DNA of 59,876 bases, taken from contig DATHVN010000158.1 in NCBI GenBank assembly GCA_035461305.1, forward strand, positions 1 through 59,876. The letters are read 5' to 3'. Origin of the DNA: Euzebyales bacterium. GTDB lineage: Bacteria > Actinomycetota > Nitriliruptoria > Euzebyales > JAHELV01. The translations under genes were made by a program, and so were the position numbers. This document shows positions 27,081-37,107 of the stretch, piece after piece (the stretch's first letter is position 1; each line of letters starts with the position of its first letter). Below the pieces are notes generated by a model. The model made no database searches. It was not told the origin of the DNA and was given only the letters and a program-made list of their open reading frames with translations.

Positions 27081-27512
27081 TCATCTGACGTGCACGGGAC
27101 GTGCGCGGTACACGGTCACCGAGACGGCGTCGACGTCCTCGTCGAACTCGACCTCCGGCTTGGTCACCGTGACGCTCACGGCCGCGACCCGGCGAGCCGA
27201 GAGGAGCTCCTCGGCGATGTGCGCACCGAGCGCCTCGATGAGGTTGAACCGCGTGGACCGGACCATGTCGGCGACGTGGTCGACGAGCTCGGTGTAGTCG
27301 ATCGTGTCGTCCAGATCGTCCGTGCGCGCGGCGATCTGGGAGTCCATGTCCAGCACGACGTCGAGCACGAACGGCTGGCCGTCCCGGGCCTCGTGCTCGT
27401 GGACACCGTGGTGCCCGTGCACCCGCAGGCCGCGGATCTCGATCTGGTCATGGGGTCGCGACCTCCGCCGGTCGTCGACCAGCCTCCGCTGGGACCGTCC
27501 GATGTCGCTCAC
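27081..27512 (-). CDS. folB: Dihydroneopterin aldolase
   Basis: Converts dihydroneopterin to hydroxymethyl-dihydropterin. 143 residues. The core starts IEIRGLRVHGHHGVHEHEA, with DDTIDYTELVDHVADMV and RFNLIEALGAHIAEELL carrying the substrate-binding glutamate, and ends with VSVTVYRARPV. The GTG at 27512 gives an Arg-rich N-terminal extension of about 22 residues compared with the usual 120-residue protein; I saw no later start. It lies between folP and folK. Confidence 0.95.
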   Translation of the reverse strand: MSDIGRSQRRLVDDRRRSRPHDQIEIRGLRVHGHHGVHEHEARDGQPFVLDVVLDMDSQIAARTDDLDDTIDYTELVDHVADMVRSTRFNLIEALGAHIAEELLSARRVAAVSVTVTKPEVEFDEDVDAVSVTVYRARPVHVR

Positions 27513-27553
27513 CGTGCAAACGTACCGCCGATCGCCGGTCCGCTGCAGCCGGG

Positions 27554-28669
27554 TCAGCCTGGCACACGTGGGTGGGCGATCGCGGTCGCGACGTCCAGGG
27601 CACGGCGGGTCTCGGCGACGTCATGGACGCGCACGATGCCCGCACCAGCCGTGGCTGCCAGGACCGCCGTCGCGAGGCTGCCCTCGAGGCGGTCGTCCGG
27701 TTCGGCGTCGTTGAGCACCCCGATGAACGACTTGCGTGACGCACCCATGAGCACCGGGCGGGCCAGGCTACGGAACTGGCGCAGCTCGCGCAGCAGCGCG
27801 AGGTTGTGGTCGAGCTCCTTGGCGAACCCGATCCCCGGGTCGACGACCACGCGTTCCCGCAGGATGCCTGCCGCTTGGAGGCGGTCGAGGCCTTCGGCCA
27901 GGAACTCGTAGGTCTCGGCGACCACGTCGTCGTAGTGGGTGTGGCGCTGCATCTCCGCCGGCGTCGACCGCGTGTGCATCAGCACGTATGCGACGTCCGT
28001 CCCTGCGACGACGTCGAGGAGCTCGGGGTATCGGGCACCGGACACGTCGTTGACGATTCTCGCGCCGACGCCGATCGCAGCCTCAGCGACCTCGGCCTTG
28101 ACCGTGTCGATGCTGACCGTCATGCCCTGCTCGACGCAGGCCGCCACGACCGGGACCGCGCGTGCCAGCTCGTCGTCGACCGCCACGGGCGCCGCACCCG
28201 GACGGCTGGACTCGCCCCCCACGTCGATGATCGCTGCGCCCTCCTCGTGCAGCCGCCGCGCCATCGCGATCGCGCGCCTCGGGTGGTCGTCCGGGTACAG
28301 CAGGCCTCCGTCGGAGAACGAGTCGGGCGTGACGTTGATGATCCCCATGATCTGGCACCGGGGTCCGTAGCGGACGACCTCGGCGCCCATCACGACCGTC
28401 GGCTCGGGGTCGAGCCACGCGTTGACCGCCTGGATCGCACGATCGCGCAGGCGCTCGGCACGCGGTCGGTCCATGCTGCGGCCCGCGGCACGCACCAGTG
28501 CGACGACCGTCGACGTGGCGTGCAGGCGGTCACCGATGCGTTCGACGGTGGCCCCCGACGACGCCCACGTGGTCCGCAGGCGGTCGGGATCCTCGAGCCC
28601 GGACACGACCAGGCGGACCTGCGCATCGCGTCCCAGCGATGCGTCCACGATGCGCACCAACGGCGTCAC
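27554..28669 (-). CDS. folP: Dihydropteroate synthase with extra N-terminal domain
   Basis: Condenses the pterin pyrophosphate with p-aminobenzoate; the sulfonamide target. 371 residues, about 95 more than usual. The TIM-barrel core begins near residue 105 with QIMGIINVTPDSFSDGG, then IDVGGESSRPGA, SIDTVKAEVA, NDVSG, VVDPGIGFAK and MGASRKSFIG, and ends at RVHDVAETRRALDVA. The first 95 residues (MTPLVRIVDAS onward) form a separate domain seen in only some DHPS proteins. Start is GTG at 28669 after AGAGGGG. Confidence 0.94.
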   Translation of the reverse strand: MTPLVRIVDASLGRDAQVRLVVSGLEDPDRLRTTWASSGATVERIGDRLHATSTVVALVRAAGRSMDRPRAERLRDRAIQAVNAWLDPEPTVVMGAEVVRYGPRCQIMGIINVTPDSFSDGGLLYPDDHPRRAIAMARRLHEEGAAIIDVGGESSRPGAAPVAVDDELARAVPVVAACVEQGMTVSIDTVKAEVAEAAIGVGARIVNDVSGARYPELLDVVAGTDVAYVLMHTRSTPAEMQRHTHYDDVVAETYEFLAEGLDRLQAAGILRERVVVDPGIGFAKELDHNLALLRELRQFRSLARPVLMGASRKSFIGVLNDAEPDDRLEGSLATAVLAATAGAGIVRVHDVAETRRALDVATAIAHPRVPG

Positions 28670-28742
28670 GAACCACCCCTCTCGACACGACCGTCAGCGA
28701 CGCACCCGCGTGTGCAGGCGGACTAGGCTCGACGGCGTGGAC

Positions 28743-29408
28743 CTACACGGACCTCGGTCGTGACCCGAACGCCAGTGCCATCGCCTCGGCACGGGTGGCC
28801 GGGTTGTCACGGATGATGCCACGGACGGCGCTCGTGACGGTGGTGGCGCCGGGCTTGCGGACGCCGCGCATCGTCATGCACAGGTGCTCGGCCTCGACCA
28901 CCACGACGACACCGCGCGGCTCGAGCGCCGCGACGAGGGTGTCGGCGATGGTGCTGGTCAGCCGCTCCTGCATGTTGGGTCGGCGCGCGACCACGTCGAC
29001 GAGCCGCGCGACCTTGGACAGCCCGGTGACCTGGCCCTGCTGGTTCGGGATGTAACCGACGTGCGCCCTGCCGATGAACGGCACCAGGTGGTGCTCGCAG
29101 ACGCTGGCGAGCGCGATGTCGCGCACAAGGACGAGCTCGCCATGCCCGGCGTCGAAGACCTTGTCGATGACGGTTGCCGGCTCGACCAGCAGGCCCGAGA
29201 AGATCTCATCGTACATCCGGGCGACCCGGTCGGGCGTGTCGGCCACACGCGGGTCGGAGGGGTCGACGCCCAGCCCCTCGAGCAGCAGCCGGACGCCGGC
29301 GGTGATCTTGTCGTGGTCGAAAGGGTACCGGTCGGCGGTGGTCACCGCCTGACCGTCCTGTGCGACCGGCGACGGCCGTCCGTCGTTGTGCACACGGACC
29401 TCAGTCAC
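28743..29408 (-). CDS. folE: GTP cyclohydrolase I
   Basis: First step of folate synthesis: GTP to dihydroneopterin triphosphate. 221 residues. Zinc and active-site motifs: [40 protein letters not shown] and [16 protein letters not shown]. The GTG at 29408 overlaps the ftsH 3' end by eight bases, as in the conserved actinobacterial ftsH-folE arrangement. Confidence 0.96.
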   Translation of the reverse strand: MTEVRVHNDGRPSPVAQDGQAVTTADRYPFDHDKITAGVRLLLEGLGVDPSDPRVADTPDRVARMYDEIFSGLLVEPATVIDKVFDAGHGELVLVRDIALASVCEHHLVPFIGRAHVGYIPNQQGQVTGLSKVARLVDVVARRPNMQERLTSTIADTLVAALEPRGVVVVVEAEHLCMTMRGVRKPGATTVTSAVRGIIRDNPATRAEAMALAFGSRPRSV

Positions 29409-31350
29409 GCGTGGCCTGGGTGTCGGTGACCGCGGAACGCTCCATCCTGCTCAGGCGGGTCACGACCGTCGACTGCGGCACGGTCCCGGAGTCGCCGTTC
29501 ATCAGCGGCTTGATCGCACGGGACGGTCGTGCGCGCACCTTGTCGAGGATCGCGACCAGCTCGTCCTTCTCGACGGTCTCCTGCTCGATCAGGGCGTCCG
29601 CGAGCTCCTCGAGTACGTCGCGGTTGTGCACGAGGATCTCGAGCGCCTCGTCGTGAGCCTCATCGATCAACGCCCGGATCTCACGGTCGATCTCGACGGC
29701 GATCTCGGTCGAGTAGTCCGGCTGGTGCCCGAAGTCGCGTCCCAGGAACGGCTGCCCGTCGTGCTGTCCGAGCTTGATCGGGCCGAGCGTTGGGCTCATG
29801 CCGTACTGCGTGACCATGTCGCGCGCCGTCGCGGTGGCCTTGGCGATGTCGTTGGACGCACCCGTGGTGAAGTCGCCGATCGTCAGCTCCTCGGCGACGC
29901 GACCGCCCAGCATCATCGCCAGCTGGTCAATCAGCTCGCCGCGGCTGACCAGGTACTTGTCCTCGGTCGGTAGCGACAGCGTCCACCCGAGGGCCTGCCC
30001 ACGCGGGATGATCGAGACCTTGTGCACCGGGTCGGCGTGCGGGAGCGCGTGGCCCACGATCGTGTGGCCGCCCTCGTGGTAGGCGATCGTACGCTTCTCC
30101 TCGTCGCCCATCAGGCGGGTCTTGCGCTCGGGCCCGCCGATCACGCGATCGATCGCGTCCTCGAGTGAGGCCATCGAGATCTCCTTGCTGCCGCTGCGCG
30201 CGGACAGCAGGGCCGCCTCGTTGATCAGGTTCGACAGGTCGGCACCCGTGAAGCCAGGGGTACGGCGGGCGATGATCCCGAGGTCGGCGTCGCCGGACAG
30301 CGGCTTGCCGCGGGCGTGCACCTCCAATATCGCCGTGCGCCCGACCAGGTCGGGCCTGTCAACGACGATCTGGCGGTCGAAGCGGCCGGGGCGAAGCAGC
30401 GCCGGGTCGAGGATGTCGGGGCGGTTGGTCGCCGCGATCAGGATGACACCGGTCTTGAGGTCGAACCCGTCCATCTCGACGAGCAACTGGTTGAGCGTCT
30501 GCTCGCGCTCGTCGTGCCCGCCGCCCATGCCGGCGCCGCGGTGACGGCCGACGGCGTCGATCTCGTCCATGAAGATGATGGCGGGCGCGTTCGCCTTCGC
30601 CTGCTCGAACAGGTCGCGCACGCGGCTGGCTCCGACGCCTACGAACATCTCGACGAAGTCCGAGCCGGAGATCGAGAAGAAGGGCACGCCGGCCTCGCCG
30701 GCGACCGCACGCGCCAGCAGTGTCTTGCCGGTCCCGGGGGGACCGAACAGCAGGACGCCCTTGGGGATGCGCGCGCCCATCTGCTGGAACTTCGACGGAT
30801 CCTCGAGGAACTCCTTGATCTCACGCAGCTCCTCGACTGCCTCACCGGCACCGGCGACGTCGTCGAACGTGACCTTCGGCGCGTCCTTGTTGACCAGCTT
30901 GGCCTTGGACTTGCCGAAGCTCGTCAGCCGGCTCCCGCCCTGCATCTGGTTCATCAGGAAGAAGAACAGCCCGAAGATCAACACCAGCGGCAGCAGGTTG
31001 ATGAGGATCGAGACGAGCACGCTGCCGCTCTGGTTGTCGACCTCGGCGGTCTCGAAGGACTCCCTGCCCCGCACGTCGGCGAGGACGTCCGCGAGCTCCT
31101 CGCGGTTCAGCTCGGGGTTGTAGGCGGTCGTGTAGCGTTCGCCGTTGGCCAGCTCGCCCTCGAGGCGGCCGTCGCGGACGTAGTCCGTGTAGTTCGCGAC
31201 ATTGCCGGCCTCAGCCTGTTCCAGGAACTCGTTGTAGGCGATGGGCTCCGGCGCACCGGGGCGACCGAACACCGCGACCAGCGCGTAGGCCGCGATGAAC
31301 AGCACCGGGATCCAGACGAACGGTGCTCGCGCGAACTTCTGAACGTTCAT
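29401..31350 (-). CDS. ftsH: ATP-dependent zinc metalloprotease FtsH
   Basis: Membrane AAA+ protease for quality control of membrane and cytosolic proteins. 649 residues. Two transmembrane segments at about 11-28 and 109-133 flank the periplasmic domain. Walker A GPPGTGKT is at 203-210, with Walker B IIFMDEID and [23 protein letters not shown]. The zinc site [13 protein letters not shown] lies about residue 430, and the third zinc ligand region is around [13 protein letters not shown] chose the ATG at 31350 ([10 protein letters not shown]), preceded by AAGGGGA. The frame upstream has no similarity. Confidence 0.97.
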   Translation of the reverse strand: MNVQKFARAPFVWIPVLFIAAYALVAVFGRPGAPEPIAYNEFLEQAEAGNVANYTDYVRDGRLEGELANGERYTTAYNPELNREELADVLADVRGRESFETAEVDNQSGSVLVSILINLLPLVLIFGLFFFLMNQMQGGSRLTSFGKSKAKLVNKDAPKVTFDDVAGAGEAVEELREIKEFLEDPSKFQQMGARIPKGVLLFGPPGTGKTLLARAVAGEAGVPFFSISGSDFVEMFVGVGASRVRDLFEQAKANAPAIIFMDEIDAVGRHRGAGMGGGHDEREQTLNQLLVEMDGFDLKTGVILIAATNRPDILDPALLRPGRFDRQIVVDRPDLVGRTAILEVHARGKPLSGDADLGIIARRTPGFTGADLSNLINEAALLSARSGSKEISMASLEDAIDRVIGGPERKTRLMGDEEKRTIAYHEGGHTIVGHALPHADPVHKVSIIPRGQALGWTLSLPTEDKYLVSRGELIDQLAMMLGGRVAEELTIGDFTTGASNDIAKATATARDMVTQYGMSPTLGPIKLGQHDGQPFLGRDFGHQPDYSTEIAVEIDREIRALIDEAHDEALEILVHNRDVLEELADALIEQETVEKDELVAILDKVRARPSRAIKPLMNGDSGTVPQSTVVTRLSRMERSAVTDTQATRD

Positions 31351-31550
31351 CGTCCCCTTCACCGGCCTCGTCCGCCGTGGCCCTCCTGCGCGACCGCCGC
31401 ACGTTCGCTGTCCTGCCGTCGCGGCCCACCGAACAGGTGGCGCAGCCATGGCTATCGCTTCATCGTAGCAATGTGCCTGCCCGTCGGCCTTCGAAGGTGG
31501 CCTCAGGCGGTGGTCCGCCGCCTCTGCGCCGGTTCGGCGATGCGCGCGGA

Positions 31551-32123
31551 TCAGCTCGAGTAGACCCGCGGTGCGAGCGTGGCGATGCAGTCGAGGTTGC
31601 GGTACCGCTCGGAGTAGTCGAGCCCGTAGCCGACCACGAACACGTCAGGCACCTCGAAGCCGAGGTAGCGCACGCGCAGCTCGGGCTGCGTCGAATCGGG
31701 CTTTGCGAGCAGTGCGAGGACCTCGAGCGACCGCGGGTTGCGGGCCGCGAGGTTGCGCAGCAGGTACTTCAGGGTGAGTCCCGAGTCGACGATGTCTTCG
31801 ACCACGAGCACGTGGTAGTCGGCGATGTCGCGCTCGAGGTCCTTCAGGATCCGCACGACGCCGGACGTCTTGGTCGCCGACCCGTAGCTGGAGACTGCCA
31901 TGAAGTCGACCTCGACCGGCAGATCGAGGTAGCGCGCGAGGTCCGCCATCACCATGAACGCGCCCTTGAGCACCCCGACCAGCAGCAGGCGCTGGCCGGC
32001 GTAGTCCCGCCCGATCTCGGCCGCGAGCTCTCGCAGCCGCTCCTGGAGGCGCGCACCTTCGATAAGGACGTCCTCGATGTCACCGGCGAACACGGACCGT
32101 GCGACGTCGCGGCCCGAGCTCAT
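31551..32123 (-). CDS. hpt: Hypoxanthine phosphoribosyltransferase
   Basis: Purine salvage: hypoxanthine or guanine plus PRPP to IMP or GMP. 190 residues. PRPP-binding motif [18 protein letters not shown], flexible loop [17 protein letters not shown], and C-terminal [20 protein letters not shown] chose the ATG at 32123; an in-frame GTG at 32159 adds twelve residues. Placement between tilS and ftsH is the classic actinobacterial order. Confidence 0.95.
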   Translation of the reverse strand: MSSGRDVARSVFAGDIEDVLIEGARLQERLRELAAEIGRDYAGQRLLLVGVLKGAFMVMADLARYLDLPVEVDFMAVSSYGSATKTSGVVRILKDLERDIADYHVLVVEDIVDSGLTLKYLLRNLAARNPRSLEVLALLAKPDSTQPELRVRYLGFEVPDVFVVGYGLDYSERYRNLDCIATLAPRVYSS

Positions 32124-32187
32124 CCGACGCGGCCCGCCACTGCGCTGGGAGCGGCCCACGCTTCGCCCATCGCTGCGCTACCCGAGG

Positions 32188-33825
32188 TCATGTCAGTCCC
32201 GTCGTCGTCGGAGCCACCCACATTCTCATGCCCGCTGCGGCCTCACCGTCGCACGCGCGCTGCGCGACGCCAGGCACCCACAGCGGCTCGTCGCGCTCGT
32301 CGACGACGATCGGCACCAGGTCACGACAGGCGCGGGGGACGTGTGCGTCGACCAGCAGGTCCTGCAGCTTGCGCACCCCGCCCCCGCACCGCAGCCTGTC
32401 GCCGTCCCGCCGGGCGCGCACCGAGACGTCGACCCCGTGGGCGAGCGCACCGCTGACGTCGTCTGGGAACACTGCCCACATGCGGGCGCGCGGGCCGGGC
32501 CCGGGTGGCGCCTGGGCGAGCACGCCGGGTGGCTCCTCGTCCTCGACCTCGTCGACCGTGGCGGGCGCGGGCGGACCCAGGTCGAGCTGTGCCGGATCGG
32601 CCGACGGCGCGAGCGGCCACGGCCACTCGACGTGGACGTCGAGCCCGAGCTGGGGCAGTGTCGTGGTCCCGGGCACGGTCAGCACCTCCGGCCGCAGCGG
32701 CTGCACTGCTCCTGGTGCGAAGCCCAGCCAACCGCCACCGCACGACACCAGGGCGCCGGTCGTCAGGTGCAGCGCCTCGCCGGGCCGCAGCGCGATGATG
32801 CGCGCGACCGCGTCTGCCGGCAGGTCACCGGCACCCACGGCGGCGGCGGTCGTCCGGAGCACGCGGGTCGACAGGGCACGCGGCAGCCGCCGCATGAGGT
32901 CGAGGCGGACCGCGCGGGTGACCCCCCACGCCACGGTCAGCTGCGCGGTGTGCTGCGCCGCCAGCGCATCGAGCGCGTCGGTGTCGATGCGGGCCAGCTC
33001 CGCCATGCGGTTCAACGCTCCGACGACGTCACCGGGGCCACCGGCGAGGCGCTCGAGGACCGGCAGCACGTCGTGGCGAGCGCGCGCACGCCTCTGGTCG
33101 GGGTCCCGGTTCGTCGGATCGGCGACCGCCGGCAGACCCTCGCCGACGATGAACGACGCCACGTCGTCCCGGCGGATGCGCAGAAGCGGCCGCAGCAGGC
33201 GCACACCGTGCTGGGAGCGCAGCGGGCGCATGCCGCCGATGCCGCGCAGGCCGGCGCCACGCACGAGGTTCATCAGCACGGTCTCGGCCTGGTCGTCGGC
33301 CGTGTGGCCGATCATGACCCAGCGCACGGAGGCCGCCGCCGCACGAGTGAACAGCGCGTCGTAGCGGGCCTCCCGCGCTGCTGCCTCCGGGCCGAGGCGG
33401 CCTGCGAGGACCTCCACCCGGTCCTCGTGGTACCTCGCCTCGAGCGCGGCGGCGTGCGCGGCCGCGGTCGCCGCGTCGGACGCGTCGTCGCGCAGCCCGT
33501 GGCGCACGTGGACCAGCTCGAGATCGAGGTCTGGACGTCCGATGCTGACCAGGTGCGCCATCGCGGTCGAGTCGGGGCCGCCGGACACGGCCATTAGCGC
33601 GGTCGCGCCCTTCGGCACCGGCGCGCAGGCCCTTACGACCTCGTCGACCATCGCGTCGCGCGACAGCCCGGCCGGCAGCGCGCCGACCCGGCGGGCAGCC
33701 TGCTGCCGTGACGCCGCGCTGGACGCCGTGGGACGCTTCGCTGCGACCAGCGCCGCTCGATCCCCACCCTCCGGCTCGCTGGCGCTCGCCAGCGCCCTAC
33801 GACCGGATTCCGGGGCGGCGCTCAT
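32188..33825 (-). CDS. tilS: tRNA(Ile)-lysidine synthetase
   Basis: Modifies C34 of the tRNA-Ile CAU anticodon to lysidine. 545 residues, long for an actinobacterial TilS (about 320-450). PP-loop ATP motif AVSGGPDSTAMAHLV is at about residues 79-93, then HVRHGLRDDASDAATA and IGHTADDQAETVLMNLVRGA. The ATG at 33825 gives a 57-residue Ala-rich extension before the core; an internal ATG at 33651 is the main alternative. It lies three bases after the DUF2342 gene. Confidence 0.94.
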   Translation of the reverse strand: MSAAPESGRRALASASEPEGGDRAALVAAKRPTASSAASRQQAARRVGALPAGLSRDAMVDEVVRACAPVPKGATALMAVSGGPDSTAMAHLVSIGRPDLDLELVHVRHGLRDDASDAATAAAHAAALEARYHEDRVEVLAGRLGPEAAAREARYDALFTRAAAASVRWVMIGHTADDQAETVLMNLVRGAGLRGIGGMRPLRSQHGVRLLRPLLRIRRDDVASFIVGEGLPAVADPTNRDPDQRRARARHDVLPVLERLAGGPGDVVGALNRMAELARIDTDALDALAAQHTAQLTVAWGVTRAVRLDLMRRLPRALSTRVLRTTAAAVGAGDLPADAVARIIALRPGEALHLTTGALVSCGGGWLGFAPGAVQPLRPEVLTVPGTTTLPQLGLDVHVEWPWPLAPSADPAQLDLGPPAPATVDEVEDEEPPGVLAQAPPGPGPRARMWAVFPDDVSGALAHGVDVSVRARRDGDRLRCGGGVRKLQDLLVDAHVPRACRDLVPIVVDERDEPLWVPGVAQRACDGEAAAGMRMWVAPTTTGLT

Positions 33826-33828
33826 GTG

Positions 33829-34932
33829 CTAGCCGGACACGCGCTGGACCCACTGGTCGGGATGGTCGAGCTCAGCGTGCGTCGGCAGGTTGCCCGGGTC
33901 CTGCCACACACGGTTGAACACATCGCGACCGTGGTCACGCTCGATCTGCAGGATGAACTCCTCGCCCCGCGAATACTGCTTGGCCTTCATCGACAGGCCC
34001 AGCAGCCGGAACAGCATCCGGTCCGCCCCACGCCTGCGACGCTCGTTGAGGGCCTGCCGGACGCCCGCCACGCTGATGCCGGTGGGATCGCGCTCCTCCA
34101 GGACCTGCGCACCCCAGTCCATGACGACGTTGCCGTGGCCCTCGAGCAGCGACATCATACCCTGCGCGCGATCCATCAGCTGGCGCTGCGCCGGCGTGAG
34201 GACCGCCTCGAGGAACTGCTGCATGTTGAGTCCCTCGCGGGCCGACCGCAGCAGGTCGCCGAGCCGGTCGACGACGGTGCGCAGCCGGTCGGCATCCAGC
34301 CGGGTCTCCGACAGGTACGCGTCGACGATGTCCCGCAGCGTCGGCCGCATCCACTCGACGGCCTCGAACTGCAGCCTGTGGGCCAGCTCGTGCAGCACTA
34401 CGCCCATGCGGAACGCCGCCGGCGTGACGTTGGCGCTGGGCAGGAACCCGCGCTCGAGCTCAACGAGGTTGGGTCCGATCAGCGTCAGGCGGCCGGGCCG
34501 CTCGTCGTTGGGCAACAGCACCTCATACTGCCCCAGCACCTTGGTGGAGAGGAACCCGAACACGATCCCGAGTTGGGCGCCGAGCGCCTTCCTGGCGATC
34601 GCACGGTTGACGTCGCTGCGGTCCATCAGCTGCTCGGCCAGCGGGTCGACCAGCCACGCGATGCTGGCCAGGTTGCTGCGCAGCCAGGCGATCCGTCCCA
34701 CGACGCGGACCGAGGCCGGCGGCAGGTCGCCTCCAAGGCCCGTGACCTCGCGCGCCAACCCGTCGGCGCGCACGGCGGTGTCGCGCAGCTCGGCGCGCAG
34801 CCGGTCGACCTCGCCGCGGGTGACGTCGGGCTGGACGCGCAGCGCGATCAGCTTCGCGACACGCTCCGCCAGCGCCCAGTCGGCCAGCGGCCCCGCCGGA
34901 CCACCTGACAGGCGCGAAGGCAGCTGCGTCAT
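33829..34932 (-). CDS. DUF2342 zinc-dependent metalloprotease-like protein
   Basis: 367 residues of the DUF2342 family, one branch of which is named after association with coenzyme F420 biosynthesis genes. The putative zinc site is GVVLHELAHRLQFEAVEW (HExxH) at about residues 178-195, with GHGNVVMDWGAQVLEE downstream. Members are regularly encoded just upstream of tilS-hpt-ftsH in actinobacteria. Proteolytic activity has not been shown to my knowledge. ATG at 34932. Confidence 0.88.
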   Translation of the reverse strand: MTQLPSRLSGGPAGPLADWALAERVAKLIALRVQPDVTRGEVDRLRAELRDTAVRADGLAREVTGLGGDLPPASVRVVGRIAWLRSNLASIAWLVDPLAEQLMDRSDVNRAIARKALGAQLGIVFGFLSTKVLGQYEVLLPNDERPGRLTLIGPNLVELERGFLPSANVTPAAFRMGVVLHELAHRLQFEAVEWMRPTLRDIVDAYLSETRLDADRLRTVVDRLGDLLRSAREGLNMQQFLEAVLTPAQRQLMDRAQGMMSLLEGHGNVVMDWGAQVLEERDPTGISVAGVRQALNERRRRGADRMLFRLLGLSMKAKQYSRGEEFILQIERDHGRDVFNRVWQDPGNLPTHAELDHPDQWVQRVSG

Positions 34933-34963
34933 GCCTGCCCCGCTGCGACATCCATGAACGCCC

Positions 34964-35314
34964 CTACCGTCGTTGCTTCTCGCGACGCTCCGCGGCGAAC
35001 TTCGGCTGCCACCACAGGTAGGCGAAGAGCAGCGCCACTGCGATCACGAGTCCGCCGAGCATCACCGGCACCGAGATCCACTGGAAGAACGACGGTTCCT
35101 CGTAGGCCTCCGGGAAGAACTCCTGCGCCTGCTGGGACGACCCCTGCTGCAGCTGCTCGTAGGTCAGGCCCTCCTCGTCGGCCGGCGCTGAGGCCTCCTC
35201 GGTCGCCCGCGCCGCGGGAGCGGACACGGCGGCCACGGCGAGCACCACGAGCACGAGCGCGAGCAGCCGCCGCAAAGGGCGCGACGGCGCCGTGTCCATG
35301 TCGTGCGCAGTCAT
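34964..35314 (-). CDS. Small secreted/membrane protein of unknown function
   Basis: 116 residues. A signal-peptide-like segment (LLALVLVVLAVAAVSAPAARA) is followed by an acidic, Gln-rich stretch, then one transmembrane helix (VMLGGLVIAVALLFAYLWW) and a basic tail (KFAAERREKQRR). The predicted topology is type I: outside N-part, cytoplasmic tail. ATG at 35314 with GGAGGAG. It ends 31 bases before the DUF2342 gene and heads the long minus-strand block. I do not recognise the family. Confidence 0.65.
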   Translation of the reverse strand: MTAHDMDTAPSRPLRRLLALVLVVLAVAAVSAPAARATEEASAPADEEGLTYEQLQQGSSQQAQEFFPEAYEEPSFFQWISVPVMLGGLVIAVALLFAYLWWQPKFAAERREKQRR

Positions 35315-35528
35315 GTGCTCCTCCGCTGCTGTGACGTCGTGGTGCGCGGTGTGGTGACCGCGGAGTGTAGCGGCTGGCGGCCATCGGCAGACGGCGGGCG
35401 GCGATCCGCGATCACGTCCCGTACGCTGTGGCGACCCACCACTCCGGTGCCGTCGGCCGCCTCGACGTACCATCTGCGGTCGTACGACGACGCTGGCGCC
35501 CGTCACGACGCAGTCGAGAGCATACCGA

Positions 35529-36098
35529 ATGGCAGCGTTCTTCTTCTCGTCGCTCGCGCTGACCGCACTGGTCGGTGCGGCTGCGATCGTGGTAACGACG
35601 ATCGCAGCTCGGCGGGATCCCGACGGTCCCGCCGCCGGCCTGCTCGCGGACCTGGCGCCTGCGGCGCTGCCCCTGGCAGCGGTGGTGGCCACCACCTCCA
35701 TGGTGGGCAGCCTGGTCTTCTCGGAGGTGCTGGGCTACCCGCCGTGCACGCTGTGCTGGTACCAGCGGATCGCGATGTACCCGCTCGCTCCGATCCTCGG
35801 GATCGCTGCGGTGCGCCGCGATCTCGGGATCCGCGTGTACGCGTGGGTCCTGGCCGGCAGCGGCGCGGTGATTTCGCTGTACCACTACGTGATCCAGTGG
35901 GTACCCGACCTCGACGCGACCGCGTGCGCGGTCGACAACCCGTGCACCGCGGTCTTCGTCCGCGAGTTCGGGTTCGTGTCGATCCCGTTCATGGCCCTGT
36001 CGGGCTTCCTGGCGATCAGTGCCATGCTGTGGGCGGCGACAATCGCGACAGCGATCGACAACGATGACCGCGAGCCGGCTCAGGCCGGCGTGGCGTGA
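35529..36098 (+). CDS. DsbB/BdbC-type disulfide oxidoreductase
   Basis: Integral membrane quinone-linked thiol oxidase that re-oxidises a periplasmic thioredoxin-like partner. 189 residues with four to five membrane helices. The CxxC pair ([10 protein letters not shown], Cys73/Cys76) follows the second helix, and the second pair is Cys133/Cys139 ([14 protein letters not shown]). The ATG at 35529 begins [12 protein letters not shown] thioredoxin-fold partner follows after 40 bases, so the two form an oxidative folding module. Confidence 0.92.
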   Translation: MAAFFFSSLALTALVGAAAIVVTTIAARRDPDGPAAGLLADLAPAALPLAAVVATTSMVGSLVFSEVLGYPPCTLCWYQRIAMYPLAPILGIAAVRRDLGIRVYAWVLAGSGAVISLYHYVIQWVPDLDATACAVDNPCTAVFVREFGFVSIPFMALSGFLAISAMLWAATIATAIDNDDREPAQAGVA

Positions 36099-36138
36099 CA
36101 GGATCGATGCAGGCCATGACAGCGACAGGTGATCTGAG

Positions 36139-36810
36139 ATGACGACGACGTCCAGCCGCTCGAAGAAGAACCGCCCGTCGGCGAAGTCGCGCAACCGGTC
36201 ACGCGGGCGCCGGTCCGCGCGGCGCAGCAACACCTTCGTGTGGGTGTTCCTGGGCGGGCTCGTCGTGCTCTTCGGCGTGCTCGCGTTCGTGTCCCGCTCC
36301 ACGGGGCCGGCCGCCGAGATCACCGACGCCAGCGTTTCGGGCGACGCGCTTGCACCGTACAACACCGGGCTCGACGGGGCGGTCGGCCGCCAGGCGCCTG
36401 AGCTCTCGGGCACGTCGGTCACCGGTGAGCCGATGACGATCGAGCCGGGTGACGGCACGTCCAAGGCGATCGTGTTCCTCGCGCACTGGTGCCCCCACTG
36501 CCAGCGGGAGGTGCCGACTGTCACCCAGTGGGTCGAGGAAGGCAACCTGCCCGAGGGGGTCGAGCTGGTGGGTGTGACCACGGGCATCGACCGCAACCGC
36601 CCGAACTACCCGCCGCAGGACTGGCTCGAGCGCGAGGAGTTCCCGGCCGAGACTCTCGTCGACGGCGACAACAGCGCGGCACGTGCCTACGGCCTGACGA
36701 ACTATCCCTACTGGGTGCTCGTCGACGGCGACGGCAAGGTCGTGCAGCGCTGGAGCGGTGAGACCACGCCCGACCAGCTCACCGAGCGCATCGGCGGGCT
36801 CGCCCAGTAG
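36139..36810 (+). CDS. Membrane-anchored thioredoxin-fold protein (DsbA/TlpA-like)
   Basis: Extracytoplasmic thiol oxidoreductase, 223 residues. A highly basic cytoplasmic N-tail (residues 1-31), one membrane anchor (TFVWVFLGGLVVLFGVLAF), then a thioredoxin fold with active site HWCPHCQRE (Cys118/Cys121) and the cis-proline region TNYPYWVLVDGDG. The CPHC motif is DsbA-like, and pairing with the upstream DsbB homologue supports disulfide formation rather than reduction. Confidence 0.9.
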   Translation: MTTTSSRSKKNRPSAKSRNRSRGRRSARRSNTFVWVFLGGLVVLFGVLAFVSRSTGPAAEITDASVSGDALAPYNTGLDGAVGRQAPELSGTSVTGEPMTIEPGDGTSKAIVFLAHWCPHCQREVPTVTQWVEEGNLPEGVELVGVTTGIDRNRPNYPPQDWLEREEFPAETLVDGDNSAARAYGLTNYPYWVLVDGDGKVVQRWSGETTPDQLTERIGGLAQ

Positions 36811-36834
36811 GCGACGACACCGACGGACGTCGCC
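36810..36834 (+). terminator. Hairpin after the thioredoxin-fold gene
   Basis: GGCGACG and CGTCGCC form a seven-pair stem around an eleven-base loop directly at the stop codon. There is no T-run. Weak evidence for termination. Confidence 0.35.
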
Positions 36835-36837
36835 GTG

Positions 36838-36966
36838 CCGTCAGGTAGGGCCGTCGTCCGGTCGAGGAACGTCGCGATCTGCCCCCGGGTGACCGCGTCG
36901 GCCGGACAGAAGCTGCACGGCGTGCAGCCATCGGCGATGCCGGCCGCGGCCAACCCGGATAGTGCG
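36838..36966 (-). pseudogene. Remnant of an SLH-like repeat domain
   Basis: The minus strand encodes LAAAGIADGCTPCSFCPADA followed by VTRGQIATFLDRTTALP, a near-perfect S-layer-homology-type repeat of the kind found at C-termini of actinobacterial secreted proteins. No start codon or remaining protein is attached: upstream sequence is the 40-base tandem repeat. It is a gene fragment, not an independent gene. Confidence 0.6.
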
Positions 36967-36973
36967 GGGCCTG

Positions 36974-37065
36974 GTTCCGCAAGCGACTGGACGACCGGCT
37001 CCGCCAAACAGAACCGCAGGGCCTCGTTCCGCAAACGACTGGACGACCGGCTCCGCCGGACAGAA
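36974..37065. repeat. 40-base tandem repeat
   Basis: Two copies (36974-37013 and 37026-37065) starting GTTCCGCAAGCGACTGGACG, differing at three positions, period 52. They lie between the SLH remnant and the 2'-5' RNA ligase-like gene. Confidence 0.85.
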
Positions 37066-37107
37066 ATCTTGCGCGCTCCGCGCTTCGCGCCCGCATACTC
37101 GGGCGCT

